Origin: JAAXKN01 sp036261625
GTDB taxonomy: Bacteria > Bacteroidota > Ignavibacteria > Ignavibacteriales > SURF-24
DNA: 64,000 nt
Assembly (NCBI GenBank): GCA_036261625.1
Contig: DATAKL010000033.1
Span: forward strand, 1 to 64,000
Direction: 5' to 3'
Part shown: one piece after another, positions 31,224 through 40,491 of the stretch
Numbering within the stretch: position 1 is the stretch's first letter
How the letters are laid out: each line of letters begins with the position of its first letter
Translations under genes and position numbers: made by a program
The notes under the pieces: model-generated
Told to the model about the DNA's origin: nothing
Databases searched by the model: none
Seen by the model: only the letters and a program-made list of their open reading frames with translations

Positions 31224-33884
31224 ATGAAACTGAAACTGCTGGCAATCATAATTCTTATTTTATCTGGCATCGCTTTTGGCGAAGCGAAGGATTCAAACTC
31301 CATAAGACGGCTCGGCGCTAAGGCTTTAAGGGCAGAGGAGACTGTTGTTATAGACGGAAAACTCACTGAGGAAGTCTGGAAGAAAACAGAAAACTGCTTC
31401 TCCGGCCTGCTGCAGAGGGACCCCAGCGAAGGAGCCCCGGCAACAGAAAGAACCGAGGTAAGAATTGCATTCGACGACGAGGCTCTTTACATCGGCGCAA
31501 GAATGTACGATTCGAAACCCGATTCTATTGTGGCCCGTTTAGGCCGCCGCGATAATTCCTCCAATTCAGACGTAATCTACTTCTATATAGACCCTTACCT
31601 CGACCGCCGCACGGGCAACTACTTCGGCGTCAATGCCGCGGGAACCCTTTATGACGGAATTCTTTATAATGACGACTGGAATGACAACTCGTGGGACGGA
31701 GTCTGGGAAGCCCGAACGAACATCGACCGGGAGGGCTGGACCGCGGAAATGAGAATACCGTATTCCCAGCTGAAGTTCCAGAAGGCTGAGAATTACGTAT
31801 GGGCCATTAACTTCGAAAGAATTATACAGAGAAAAAATGAGGACGATTATTTAACATTTACCCCAAAGGACGGCAACGGGTTTGTTTCCAGATTTCCGGA
31901 AATCCACGGCATAGAAAACATTTCGCCGCGCGGAAGATTGGAAGTGCTCCCGTATGTTGTAGGTAAGGCCGAATATCTGAATCACGACAGTAACGATCCT
32001 TTCAATACCGGTTCAAAGTATACACCGGGCCTCGGTGTGGATCTTAAGGCGGGTTTGGGAAGCAATCTTACTCTCAATGCAACTGTGAATCCCGACTTCG
32101 GTCAGGTGGAGGTGGATCCCGCAGTTGTGAACTTAAGCGACGTGGAAACTTTCTATCAGGAGAAAAGGCCTTTCTTTGTTGAAGGCTCCAGCATATTTAA
32201 TTTCGGGCAGGGAGGAGCAACCAACTACTGGGGATTCAACTGGCCTTCACCCACACTTTTCTACAGCCGCCGCATTGGGCGCGCTCCGCAGGGAAGCCTT
32301 CCCGATAACGATTACGCCGATGTTCCTTCAGGCGCGCACATTCTCGGGGCGGCAAAGCTTACCGGTAAAGTTGCCGGCAGCTGGAACATTGGAACCATCA
32401 GCGCCCTTACAATGCGTGAATATGCTGATATTCAGTACGAAGGGAAAAAAGCCAGTGCAGAGGTTGAACCCTTCTCGTACTACGGCGTCTACCGCGCGCA
32501 GAAGGATTTTAACGACGCAAAGCAGGGCCTGGGTTTCCTGGCAACACAGACAAACCGCTTCTTTAAGGATGATAGATTGAGAAATGATATTAACTCGGGC
32601 GCTTTGGCATTCGGAATGGATGGCTGGACGTTTCTGGACGCTGATAAGGAATGGGTCGTTAGCGGCTGGGCTGCCGGTTCAAACGTAACCGGCTCAAAAG
32701 AAAAAATTACAGGTCTGCAGCGGAACTCTCAGCATTACTTCCAGAGGCCCGATGCTTCTTACCTGCATGTCGACAGTTCGGCAACTTCCCTTACGGGCTA
32801 CGCATCCAGGTTCTACCTCGTCAAACAGAAAGGCAACTTCTTCGTTAACGCCGCCTTTGGTTTTGTTGATCCTAAGTTCGATGTTAACGACGCCGGCTAT
32901 ATGTATAACGGCGACGTAATAAACATGCACGCAGGTGCAGGGTATAAGTGGACAGAGCCGAACGATTTTTTCAGGTACCTTGAACTTGGAGGCGCACTTT
33001 TCAGAAACTACGACTTCGGAAAAACCGTTATATGGGAAGGGCTCTTTCACTTCGGATCAATTACACTTCCCAATTATTTCGGCGCCAACTGGAATCTGGC
33101 TTACAACCCTCAGACCACCAGCAACAGAAGAACACGCGGCGGCCCGTATGCTCTTGTTGCTCCCGGCTATCAGGCCAACTTCTACTGGAACTCCGACAGC
33201 AGGAATACATTCCTCTTCGGAAACGGCTACGATTACTACGGACGGGAAGACGGCTCCGATCAGTGGGATACATACGTGGAGCTCACGTGGCGGCCCGGAG
33301 CAAACTTCAGCATAAGCTTAAGTCCGCAGATTGCGGGCAACATACAGCAGATACAGTGGGTGGATTCATACAGCGACCCCACGGCCAGGGCAACTTTTGG
33401 AAAAAGATACATTTATGCAAAGATGGATCAGATGACATTTTCGGCCGGCATCAGGCTTAACTGGATCTTTACGCCGCAGCTGAGCCTGCAGCTTTACATG
33501 CAGCCTCTTGTTTCCTCAGCTGAATACACCGGCTTCAAGTCGCTCAGCCGCGCAATGTCGCTGGACTACGATAAATTTGGGGCGGGATCTTCAACCATTA
33601 AAAAGAACGGCAATGAATATACTGTAGATGCCGACGGAGCGTTAAATCAGGCAGCGCAGTACACATTCGACAATCCTGATTTCAACTACAAGTCGTTAAG
33701 AGGAAATGCTGTATTAAGATGGGAGTACATGCCGGGATCTATCTTGTATCTGGTATGGACGCAGAGCCGGAGTGACAATGAAGACGAAGGGCAGTTCAAT
33801 TTCGGGCGTTCATTAAACCGCCTTGTCACAACAAGGGCCGACAACGTATTCATGCTGAAATTCACCTACTGGTTCAACATGTAA
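31224..33884 (+). CDS. DUF5916 protein with CBM9-like domain and C-terminal barrel
   Basis: This 886-residue protein has a signal peptide (LLAIIILILSGIAFGEA), a CBM9-like sugar-binding domain (VVIDGKLTEEVWKKTENCFSGLLQRDPSEGAPATERTEVRIAFDDEALYIGARMYDS), and the DUF5916 region (NLSDVETFYQEKRPFFVEGSSIFNFG). The last 350 residues form alternating aromatic strands and end in FWFNM-type TYWFNM, as in outer-membrane barrels. Such proteins are common in Bacteroidota and may bind or take up carbohydrate. It follows the sigma operon at a 114-nt gap and may be controlled by it. Confidence 0.88.
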   Translation: MKLKLLAIIILILSGIAFGEAKDSNSIRRLGAKALRAEETVVIDGKLTEEVWKKTENCFSGLLQRDPSEGAPATERTEVRIAFDDEALYIGARMYDSKPDSIVARLGRRDNSSNSDVIYFYIDPYLDRRTGNYFGVNAAGTLYDGILYNDDWNDNSWDGVWEARTNIDREGWTAEMRIPYSQLKFQKAENYVWAINFERIIQRKNEDDYLTFTPKDGNGFVSRFPEIHGIENISPRGRLEVLPYVVGKAEYLNHDSNDPFNTGSKYTPGLGVDLKAGLGSNLTLNATVNPDFGQVEVDPAVVNLSDVETFYQEKRPFFVEGSSIFNFGQGGATNYWGFNWPSPTLFYSRRIGRAPQGSLPDNDYADVPSGAHILGAAKLTGKVAGSWNIGTISALTMREYADIQYEGKKASAEVEPFSYYGVYRAQKDFNDAKQGLGFLATQTNRFFKDDRLRNDINSGALAFGMDGWTFLDADKEWVVSGWAAGSNVTGSKEKITGLQRNSQHYFQRPDASYLHVDSSATSLTGYASRFYLVKQKGNFFVNAAFGFVDPKFDVNDAGYMYNGDVINMHAGAGYKWTEPNDFFRYLELGGALFRNYDFGKTVIWEGLFHFGSITLPNYFGANWNLAYNPQTTSNRRTRGGPYALVAPGYQANFYWNSDSRNTFLFGNGYDYYGREDGSDQWDTYVELTWRPGANFSISLSPQIAGNIQQIQWVDSYSDPTARATFGKRYIYAKMDQMTFSAGIRLNWIFTPQLSLQLYMQPLVSSAEYTGFKSLSRAMSLDYDKFGAGSSTIKKNGNEYTVDADGALNQAAQYTFDNPDFNYKSLRGNAVLRWEYMPGSILYLVWTQSRSDNEDEGQFNFGRSLNRLVTTRADNVFMLKFTYWFNM

Positions 33885-33902
33885 ATAAATTTTTCACGCA
33901 TA

Positions 33903-33930
33903 TCTATAGACAGGATGCCCCTTCGGGGCT
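33903..33930 (+). repeat. TCTAYAGACA-hairpin repeat, copy 2
   Basis: TCTATAGACA is followed by GGATGCCCCTTCGGGGCT, a 5-bp GCCCC/GGGGC hairpin. It follows the DUF5916 gene directly. Confidence 0.55.
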
Positions 33931-34008
33931 GCGGAACAAAACAATAATTTCACGCATATACTTTCTCCATCAAAGCCCATACTCCGGTATGGGCTATTCT
34001 TTTTTAAT

Positions 34009-34682
34009 GAATAGCCACGGCCTTCAGGCCGTGGACAAATGAATCAAAAAACCCGTGGCTTTAGCCACAGATCCTCTGGGGATGATCGGGGGCTAAAGCC
34101 CCAACGAGAGGGGGATCGCGTAATCCACGAGCTAAAGCTCGTGGCTATTCAGGGGAAAGATCATTCATCACGAGCTAAAGCTCGCGGCCATTCAATTGAA
34201 ACCGGCTTTAGCCGGCTTTTCCCAGATGAATAGCCACGACCTTCAGGTCGTGGAATAGGAGTAAAAAAATATTCGGGCTTTAGCCCCAGATCCTCTGGGG
34301 ATGATCGGGGGCTAAAGCCCAAAAGAGAGAGGGATCGCGTAATCCACGAGCTGAAGCTCGTGGCTATTCAGGGGAAAGATCATTCATCACGAGCTGAAGC
34401 TCGCTGGCTATTCAATTGAAACCGGCTTTAGCCGGCTTTTCCCAGATGAATAGCCACGGCCTTCAGGCCGTGGAATAGGAGTAAAAAAATATTCGGGCTT
34501 TAGCCCCAGATCCTTCTCGGAGATAATCTGGGGCTAAAGCCCGAACGGGAGGGGGATCGCCTAACCCACGAGCTAAAGCTCGTGGCTATTCATCACGGCC
34601 TAAAGGTCGTGGCTATTCATGGGGAAAGTAATTTGAGTTCGGGATGAATATTAATCCACGGCCTGAAGGCCGTGGTTATTCA
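34009..34682. repeat. Composite palindromic repeat, cluster 3 (triplicated 220-bp unit)
   Basis: Three tandem copies start at GAATAGCCACG (34009, 34228, 34448; periods 219 and 220 bp). Each holds hairpins GGCCTTCAGGCC or GACCTTCAGGTC, GGGGCTAAAGCCCC-type boxes, CACGAGCTAAAGCTCGTGG or the same with GAAG, and ACCGGCTTTAGCCGGCTTTT. The third copy has lost the last box and carries extra arms. Stem changes between copies keep the pairing. No gene fits these 808 bp. Confidence 0.85.
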
Positions 34683-34692
34683 TAAGAAATGA

Positions 34693-36135
34693 TTATGAAC
34701 CTTTTACAACTTTAATCTTTTCCTTTATTATCTCCAGCATCTCGTCAATCGTGTCGAGGTGTGTTCTGAAGGAGAGGACGGCAAGCCTGAGCGTAAATTT
34801 ACCATCCACCATTGTGGATGAAAGGAATAGCCTTCCGTCGTGCTGAATTTCATGCACGAGGCGGCTGTTAAATTCATCGGCATCACCTTTTTCAGGAATG
34901 TAGCGGAACGTGTCAACAGAAAGCTGCGGATAAGGGCCGCGTGCAATGCCTTTTATTTCTGCAAGTTTTTCGTGGAAATACCTGGCAAGCTGAATCTTTT
35001 CTTCAAGTGCGTCCCTGAAAGGTTTTACTCCGAGCGTCATCAAAGGAAGCCAGAGTCTTAAGCCCCGGAAATGCTTCGAGAGTTCGGGCGACAGGTCGGC
35101 TGGCGCCAGTTCATCGGTTGAGGAAAGTGCATCCTGCATGTAGTTTGCTTCGTAATGATGGGATTCCAAAAGTTTCATCCTGTCCTTCACAAGAACGGCG
35201 CCCGAGCCGTAAGGAATAAACAAGCCCTTGTGCGGATCCATTATTACGGAATCGGAAGTCTCAATTCCTTTCAATACTTTTCTGCCTGAATCGCAAAGAT
35301 TGAAAAAGCCTCCGTAGGCGGCGTCAATGTGATACCAGAGTTTATATTTTGAAGCTATCTCTCCAATTTCCTGCAAAGGATCCACGGCACCAGTGTCTGT
35401 AGTTCCGGCCGAGGCAATAATGAGCCACGGGTTAAGTCCCGCCTCTTTGTCCTTAATAATTGCTTCTTCCAGGCTCCCTGGCTTCATGCGCCACGAGCTG
35501 TCCAGAGGAATAAACCTCCGTATGCAGTCCTTAAGTCCTGCAATTCTGAGCGCCTTATCAACCGAGTGATGCACCTGGCTGGTTACATAGATTACAGAGC
35601 GATCAAAGTCCTTTGCCTTAAGGTTATGCGCGTCGCGCGAGGTAACGATACTCATGAGGTTTGCTATGCTGCCGCCCGAGGTGAGGCTGCCGGAGGCGGT
35701 TTCAGGATATCCGGTAAAGCCGGCCATCCATTTAAGGAGCATATTTTCCATGCGGACTGCGCCGGGGGAAGCGAAGAAGACTCCGGCGTAGCGGTTTGTA
35801 ACGTCGGCCAGAAAGTCGCCCAGGGCCGAATGGAAAATGCCTCCACCGGGAATGTAGCCCAAATGGCCCCTATGGGCAGGATTAAGGCCCGGATTGTCCA
35901 CGTTTGTTTTAAGTACATCAAGAACCTTGTCAAAATCTATGGGATTGTCCTGAACAGGGAAGCCGTAGATCCCTTCGCCCTTGCCCGCATTAAAATTATA
36001 TGCGGGCATATTGTAGACGTTCTTCAGGAAATTTTCCGAATAGTCTATGACTTTTTTAAGAAGTTCTTTTCTTTCTTTAGCATCGGGTTCCAGATTCAAG
36101 GCGGACTTTTCGAGCCTTTTAATATCCTCAGTCAT
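34693..36135 (-). CDS. PLP-dependent group II decarboxylase (aromatic amino acid/tyrosine type)
   Basis: The 480-residue protein has the fold-type I pattern: GGSIANLMSIVTSRDAH, IASAGTTDTGAVDPLQEIGEIASKYKLWYHIDAAYGGF, and the PLP lysine K303 in SVIMDPHKGLFIPYGSGAVLV. It would remove the carboxyl group of an aromatic or related amino acid; substrate residues cannot be judged here. The HxDAAYGG motif is intact. It follows rubrerythrin on the same strand (6-nt gap), so they may be co-transcribed. Confidence 0.88.
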   Translation of the reverse strand: MTEDIKRLEKSALNLEPDAKERKELLKKVIDYSENFLKNVYNMPAYNFNAGKGEGIYGFPVQDNPIDFDKVLDVLKTNVDNPGLNPAHRGHLGYIPGGGIFHSALGDFLADVTNRYAGVFFASPGAVRMENMLLKWMAGFTGYPETASGSLTSGGSIANLMSIVTSRDAHNLKAKDFDRSVIYVTSQVHHSVDKALRIAGLKDCIRRFIPLDSSWRMKPGSLEEAIIKDKEAGLNPWLIIASAGTTDTGAVDPLQEIGEIASKYKLWYHIDAAYGGFFNLCDSGRKVLKGIETSDSVIMDPHKGLFIPYGSGAVLVKDRMKLLESHHYEANYMQDALSSTDELAPADLSPELSKHFRGLRLWLPLMTLGVKPFRDALEEKIQLARYFHEKLAEIKGIARGPYPQLSVDTFRYIPEKGDADEFNSRLVHEIQHDGRLFLSSTMVDGKFTLRLAVLSFRTHLDTIDEMLEIIKEKIKVVKGS

Positions 36136-36141
36136 TTTTCT

Positions 36142-36639
36142 TTAGAGTTTGGTGTACTTGTCGCCCGGGGCGCCGCAGATGGGGCAGTTTTCAGGCATCT
36201 GTCCGATTTCAATGTGTCCGCACACGGGGCAGAGATAGATCGGGCAGTCTTCCAGATCCTTGCCCAGAATTGCTGCATCGAGAGCCATTTTGTAGAGTTC
36301 TGCGTGAATTTCCTCGGCCTTGAGGGCGTAGTTGAACATGCGTTTTGCCTTGTGTCCTTCCTTTTCGGCTTCTTCAGCCATAGGGGGATACATGACAGTA
36401 TATTCAAAAGTTTCGCCTGAAATTGCTTCCTTCAGGTTTTCAACCGTGGAGCCTACGCCGTCGAGTGAACGCAAATGACCTTCGGCGTGGATTTTTTCGG
36501 CTTCGGCTGCTGTTCTGAAGAGTTTTGCAATGTTCGGAAGGCCGTCTTTTTCTGCTCTTCTGGCAAATGCAAGATATTTCTGGTATGCCTGGCTTTCGCC
36601 TGCAAAGGCTTCTTTCAGGTTTTCTTTTGTTTTTGACAT
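36142..36639 (-). CDS. Rubrerythrin
   Basis: The 165-residue protein has the ferritin-like four-helix domain with two metal-binding Glu motifs (EAFAGESQAYQKYLAFA, AEAEKIHAEGHL, EAISGETFEYTVMYPPMAEEAE, KAEEIHAELYK). A C-terminal rubredoxin-like domain follows with CPVCGH...CPICGAPGDKYTKL. It reduces hydrogen peroxide in anaerobes, taking electrons from rubredoxin-type carriers. It precedes the decarboxylase gene. A CCCGGAA/TTCCGGG hairpin (36680-36700) lies upstream. Confidence 0.95.
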   Translation of the reverse strand: MSKTKENLKEAFAGESQAYQKYLAFARRAEKDGLPNIAKLFRTAAEAEKIHAEGHLRSLDGVGSTVENLKEAISGETFEYTVMYPPMAEEAEKEGHKAKRMFNYALKAEEIHAELYKMALDAAILGKDLEDCPIYLCPVCGHIEIGQMPENCPICGAPGDKYTKL

Positions 36640-36896
36640 AATTGTGACCCCTGTATAATATTTGTTGTTTATAGCTGAGCCCCGGAAGAAAAGTTTCCGG
36701 GAAAAGTACTCTTAAAAATCAGGTACAATGATCAAAAATTATTTCCATAGATGCAATATTAATCGCTCCTGAAAAAACCCTTTCAAGGGGAGGAAAAACC
36801 GTTCAAATAAAATTTGTGGTGTGTTAGGAATTTAGCTTCTATATTTCATGGCAGAATTTCTTTTATTTACACACTCATAACAGCCAAGAGGGAAAT

Positions 36897-38981
36897 ATGA
36901 CCTTAAAGCATCTGCCCTTATTTTTAATTATCTTTATTTTTATGACGCTATTAAACACTGCCGCACACGCAGGGGCTCCAGCCTGGATGGAAAAGTCGAT
37001 TTCCAAACTGGAAAGTGAACTTGCCTCTAAGTATGGAGCTTCTCAGAAAGAGAGGGTTTCGAGGGGACTTAAGCAGGTCTCTCAGTTCTGGACTGAAGAA
37101 GACGGGAGCCAGGAGACCTTTGAAAATTTTGCAAGGGAAAACTTTGCCGGCGACACAACAACGCTTAATGCAATGTTCAGCCGCTTCGAACGCCTCTTTG
37201 AACAGTTGGACGGACATATGCTGGAGATAGGGCGCCAGTTCCGCTGGCAGACAGACCTGGATCTGGGCACAATCTATCCTTTTGACGAAGTCTTCGCTGG
37301 CTACGACCCGTCGGCTCACCTGAACGACGATCTGTTCAATAACAAGATAGCTTTCATAGTCCTCCTTAACTTCCCCCTTACAACTCTTCAGGAAAGAATT
37401 GATAACGGGAATAACTGGTCGCGCAGGCAGTGGGCCGAGGTAAGGCTTGCACAGCGCTTCTCGAAAAGAATTCCTGCCTCGGTTAACCTCGAATCGGCAA
37501 AGGCCGGCTCTGAGGCTGAAAGCTATATAGCTTCATATAATATATGGATGCATCACCTCCTGGATGAAAATGGTAAACGCATATTCCCCAAGGGGCTCAG
37601 ACTACTTTCGCACTGGAACTTAAGAGATGAAATTAAATCCGATTACGGCGAAGGGAAAGAGGGTTTTGAAAAACAGAAGATGATTCAGAAGGTAATGGAA
37701 AGAATAGTTACACAGACAATTCCTGAAAACGTGATTGATAATCCTTTCCTCGACTGGAATCCATACACAAATGAAGTAAAAACAGCCGCAGTAAATGACG
37801 GAGGTGATGAAAGCAAGAAAAGCCTTAAGGCTGTAAACGATGCCGAACCCGATACGCGCTATGAAACGCTTCTTAAGACTTTCAAGGCTGCACGGCTGAC
37901 AGACCCGTATTCACCTACGGCTCCAACGCTTATTGCAAGGCGTTTTGATGAAGGGCGTGAGCTTCCGGAAGAAAGGGTTAAAGCCATGCTGGAGAAAGTG
38001 GTTTCTTCACCCTCGGCAGTAAAAATAGGAAAGCTCATTGAAAAAAGACTGGGCCGGTCTCTTGAGCCGTTTGACATATGGTACAACGGATTCCTCCCGA
38101 AGGGAAAATATTCGGGAAGTGAGCTGGATAAGATCGTTTCAGAAAAGTATCCTACGGCAGACGCCTATAAAAAAGATATTCCGAATATGCTCGTGAAACT
38201 CGGCTTCAGCGCTGAACGCGCCCATATGCTGGCAGAAAATATTCTGGTCGACCCTGCCAGAGGATCGGGCCATGCGTCGGGTTCTGCCATGAGGTCGGAA
38301 AAGGCTCACCTTCGCACCCGTGTTGAAAAAGGCGGAATGAACTACAAGGGTTATAACATTGCTGTGCACGAAATGGGCCACAATGTGGAACAGACGTTTT
38401 CCCTTAACCTCATGGATCACTGGTTTTTGCAGGGAGTGCCGAATACGGCATTTACAGAGGCTGTGGCATTTGTATTCCAGGCACGCGATCTGGAGCTATT
38501 GGGGCTTAGTGATGCCGCGCAGAAGGATGAAGCTCTTCAGACGCTTAACGATTACTGGGCTGTTTACGAGATTGCAGGTGTAGCTCTTGTGGATATGCAG
38601 GTATGGCACTGGATGTACAATAATCCGGATGCGACACCCTCACAGTTAAAGGAAGCCGTTCTCAGTATATCAAAGGATATATGGAATAAGTACTACGCCC
38701 CGGTATTCGGAAAGAAAGATGTAGTGCTACTTGGAATTTATTCGCACATGATAGATTCTTTCATGTATCTGCCCGATTACCCGATGGGGCACATGATTGC
38801 ATTCCAGATTGAAGATGAGATAAAGAAGAACGGCAACGTTGGTGCTGAAGTGGAAAGAATGACAAGGCAGGGTCTCATTCTGCCCGACATGTGGATGAAG
38901 GGCGCCACGGGATCTGTCGTAAGTCCCGATGCGCTGCTTAACGCAACAGAGAAGGCATTGGATGGGATAAAATCCCTTTAG
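36897..38981 (+). CDS. Secreted metallopeptidase of unassigned family (HEMGH)
   Basis: The 694-residue protein has a signal peptide (LFLIIFIFMTLLNTAAHA). The zinc motif is HEMGH at residues 491-495 (YNIAVHEMGHNVEQ), with a likely third ligand Glu521 in FTEAVAFVFQARDLE, 26 residues later. That spacing fits gluzincins. The N-terminal 330 residues (SRFERLFEQLDGHMLEIGRQF, LNFPLTTLQERIDNGNNWSRRQWAEVRL) are mostly helical. I cannot place it in a named MEROPS family. It is transcribed alone and its hairpin is at 39007. Confidence 0.75.
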   Translation: MTLKHLPLFLIIFIFMTLLNTAAHAGAPAWMEKSISKLESELASKYGASQKERVSRGLKQVSQFWTEEDGSQETFENFARENFAGDTTTLNAMFSRFERLFEQLDGHMLEIGRQFRWQTDLDLGTIYPFDEVFAGYDPSAHLNDDLFNNKIAFIVLLNFPLTTLQERIDNGNNWSRRQWAEVRLAQRFSKRIPASVNLESAKAGSEAESYIASYNIWMHHLLDENGKRIFPKGLRLLSHWNLRDEIKSDYGEGKEGFEKQKMIQKVMERIVTQTIPENVIDNPFLDWNPYTNEVKTAAVNDGGDESKKSLKAVNDAEPDTRYETLLKTFKAARLTDPYSPTAPTLIARRFDEGRELPEERVKAMLEKVVSSPSAVKIGKLIEKRLGRSLEPFDIWYNGFLPKGKYSGSELDKIVSEKYPTADAYKKDIPNMLVKLGFSAERAHMLAENILVDPARGSGHASGSAMRSEKAHLRTRVEKGGMNYKGYNIAVHEMGHNVEQTFSLNLMDHWFLQGVPNTAFTEAVAFVFQARDLELLGLSDAAQKDEALQTLNDYWAVYEIAGVALVDMQVWHWMYNNPDATPSQLKEAVLSISKDIWNKYYAPVFGKKDVVLLGIYSHMIDSFMYLPDYPMGHMIAFQIEDEIKKNGNVGAEVERMTRQGLILPDMWMKGATGSVVSPDALLNATEKALDGIKSL

Positions 38982-39006
38982 TATTGTTTTGTGAATGTCA
39001 GGAAAT

Positions 39007-39036
39007 GGCGCCGGGAAGTGGTTCCCGGCGCCGCAA
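39007..39036. terminator. Shared terminator hairpin between convergent genes
   Basis: GGCGCCGGGAA pairs with TTCCCGGCGCC over 11 bp with loop GTGG, followed by GCAATTTTATT. It lies between convergent genes. The same core with loop CCAC occurs at 53586. Confidence 0.7.
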
Positions 39037-39038
39037 TT

Positions 39039-39740
39039 TTATTCCCCTTTTGTAACCGAGGAGCCGCCGCTCATATCGGTTCTGCCCAGTGTGGCGTTGC
39101 CGTAATAAATTATCCTGGAGCCCCCGCTCTGGTCGGCATTTAGTTTTCCGTTCATATTTACTTCCGCCTCGCTTCCGCCTGAGAGTTCGGAGTTGACATT
39201 AGTAACCTTAAAATCCTTCAGCTTAAATGAGCTTCCGCCGGAGCCGTCAACAGAGAGGTTTTTGCCTGTTCCCTCAAGGCTCACCCAGCTTCCGCCGGAA
39301 AGGTCAAAGGATGCGTTTGCGCATTTTAATCTGCCTTTGAGCTTTGCGCCTCCGGAGAGTTCGGCTTTAAAGTTGTCGGAAGTGTTATCCATTGTAATCA
39401 TTCCCTTTGAGCCGCCGCTTAACTGCATTGCGGTAAGTTTAGGCATAGTAATATTAATGGTTATTTCATCCTGCCTGCGGGTAAACCAGCCTTTCATTGT
39501 AAATTCCAATGTTCTGCCGTGTTTGTCAACTTTCAGGTGTTCAAAATCTCTCTTGCTGGCCTTGACCTCAACTGAGTAGTTGTTTCCCTGTGTAATCTGC
39601 ACGTGCATGCCGTATCCTGCTTCAACCTTATTAAAATCCTTATAGTCGAATTTCCTTGTCTCCTGTGCTGAAATTAAGCTGAATGCCAGGAACATGACCG
39701 TCATTGAAAGATAAAGTCCTTTTAGTAAATTGCGTCTCAT
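39039..39740 (-). CDS. DUF2807 (head-GIN domain) protein
   Basis: The 233-residue protein has a signal peptide (LYLSMTVMFLAFSLISA) and the DUF2807 pattern KFDYKDFNKVEAGYGMHVQITQGNNYSVEVKA. Serine/glycine-rich strands then repeat as L-S-G-G-S/A (LSGGSKGMI, LSGGAKLKG, LSGGSWVSL, LSGGSEAEVN, MSGGSSVTK), forming a beta-helix-like sheet. Probably on the outer surface or periplasm. It is related in repeat style to the DUF4097 proteins of the sigma operon. Confidence 0.85.
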   Translation of the reverse strand: MRRNLLKGLYLSMTVMFLAFSLISAQETRKFDYKDFNKVEAGYGMHVQITQGNNYSVEVKASKRDFEHLKVDKHGRTLEFTMKGWFTRRQDEITINITMPKLTAMQLSGGSKGMITMDNTSDNFKAELSGGAKLKGRLKCANASFDLSGGSWVSLEGTGKNLSVDGSGGSSFKLKDFKVTNVNSELSGGSEAEVNMNGKLNADQSGGSRIIYYGNATLGRTDMSGGSSVTKGE

Positions 39741-39829
39741 AACTTGCTCTCCGATTTGTTTATATGTTATTTAGACTTATAACTTCCGGAAAAGGTTGCA
39801 CGTATGAATAATTTAAATTTTTATAATTT

Positions 39830-40025
39830 GAATAACCACGACCTTCAGGTCGTGGATTCGGGATTCTCTCTCAATTTGGGCTTTAGCCCCAGATTCCCGG
39901 ACGGAGGATCTGTGGCTAAAGCCACGGGGTTTTTTGATTCATTTGTCCACGGCCTGAAGGCCGTGGCTATTCATCTGGGAAAAGCCGGCTAAAGCCGGTT
40001 TCAATCCATGAGCTTTAGCTCGGGG
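39830..40025. repeat. Composite palindromic repeat, cluster 4
   Basis: GAATAACCACGACCTTCAGG, GGGCTTTAGCCCCAGAT, GGATCTGTGGCTAAAGCCAC, CACGGCCTGAAGGCCGTGG and CTATTC, then AAAGCCGGCTAAAGCCGGTTT and a degenerate arm ATGAGCTTTAGCTCGG. The order is the same as in cluster 2. The two outer arms differ in stem sequence (GACC/GGTC against GGCC/GGCC) while each remains self-complementary. Confidence 0.8.
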
Positions 40026-40086
40026 TACCTGAAAACATTTCCCTTACTCCGTGCCGATTATCCGTTAAAATTTCGGGGATTATCGT

Positions 40087-40094
40087 TATCTTTG
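40087..40094 (+). promoter_or_regulatory. Bacteroidota-type promoter box
   Basis: TATCTTTG matches the TAnnTTTG box of Bacteroidota promoters, 66 bp before yhbY. The same box in a similar context occurs at 53786 before the carboxyltransferase gene. A good TTG at -33 is not seen, so the call is tentative. Confidence 0.4.
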
Positions 40095-40159
40095 GGAGTT
40101 GTTTTGACAACATTGCTAATTAATTATAAATATGGGAATTTTACATGGTGAGAATATAG

Positions 40160-40459
40160 ATGAACAGCCTTAACTCCAAACAAAGGGCATTTTTGCGCTC
40201 GGAAGCCCATCACCTTAAACCGGTGGTCAATATCGGTAAGGAAGGTGTAACCGACAGCGCCAGACAGGCTGTTGAAGATGCATTTAACAGGCGTGAACTG
40301 CTTAAAGTAAAAGTGCTGGAATATGCTCCTCTTAGCGCAAAAGAAGCGGGGAGTGATCTGGCAGAAAGAATCGATGGCTCTGAGCTCATTCAGGTGATCG
40401 GAAGGATTTTTGTACTCTACCGCCCTTTCCCCGAAAAACCGAAAATCGTTCTGCCTTGA
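40160..40459 (+). CDS. yhbY: YhbY-family RNA-binding protein
   Basis: The 99-residue protein has the CRS1/YhbY fold: LNSKQRAFLRSEAHHLKPVVNIGKEGVTDSARQAVEDAFNRRELLKVKVLEYAP, including the GKEG (GxxG-like) loop used to bind RNA, and ends in IQVIGRIFVLYRP. In E. coli YhbY joins pre-50S ribosomes. Full length. A dipeptidase gene follows after 32 nt. Confidence 0.93.
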   Translation: MNSLNSKQRAFLRSEAHHLKPVVNIGKEGVTDSARQAVEDAFNRRELLKVKVLEYAPLSAKEAGSDLAERIDGSELIQVIGRIFVLYRPFPEKPKIVLP

Positions 40460-40491
40460 AAGCTGACTTTTATTAACAACATAAATAAAAA

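Noticed and set aside
34039..34233. 64-residue ORF inside repeat cluster 3
   Set aside because: It is the repeat translated; the similar frames in other clusters (for example 56090-56308) confirm this.
35566..36420. 284-residue ORF antisense to the decarboxylase and rubrerythrin
   Set aside because: It is a shadow of two well-supported genes on the opposite strand.
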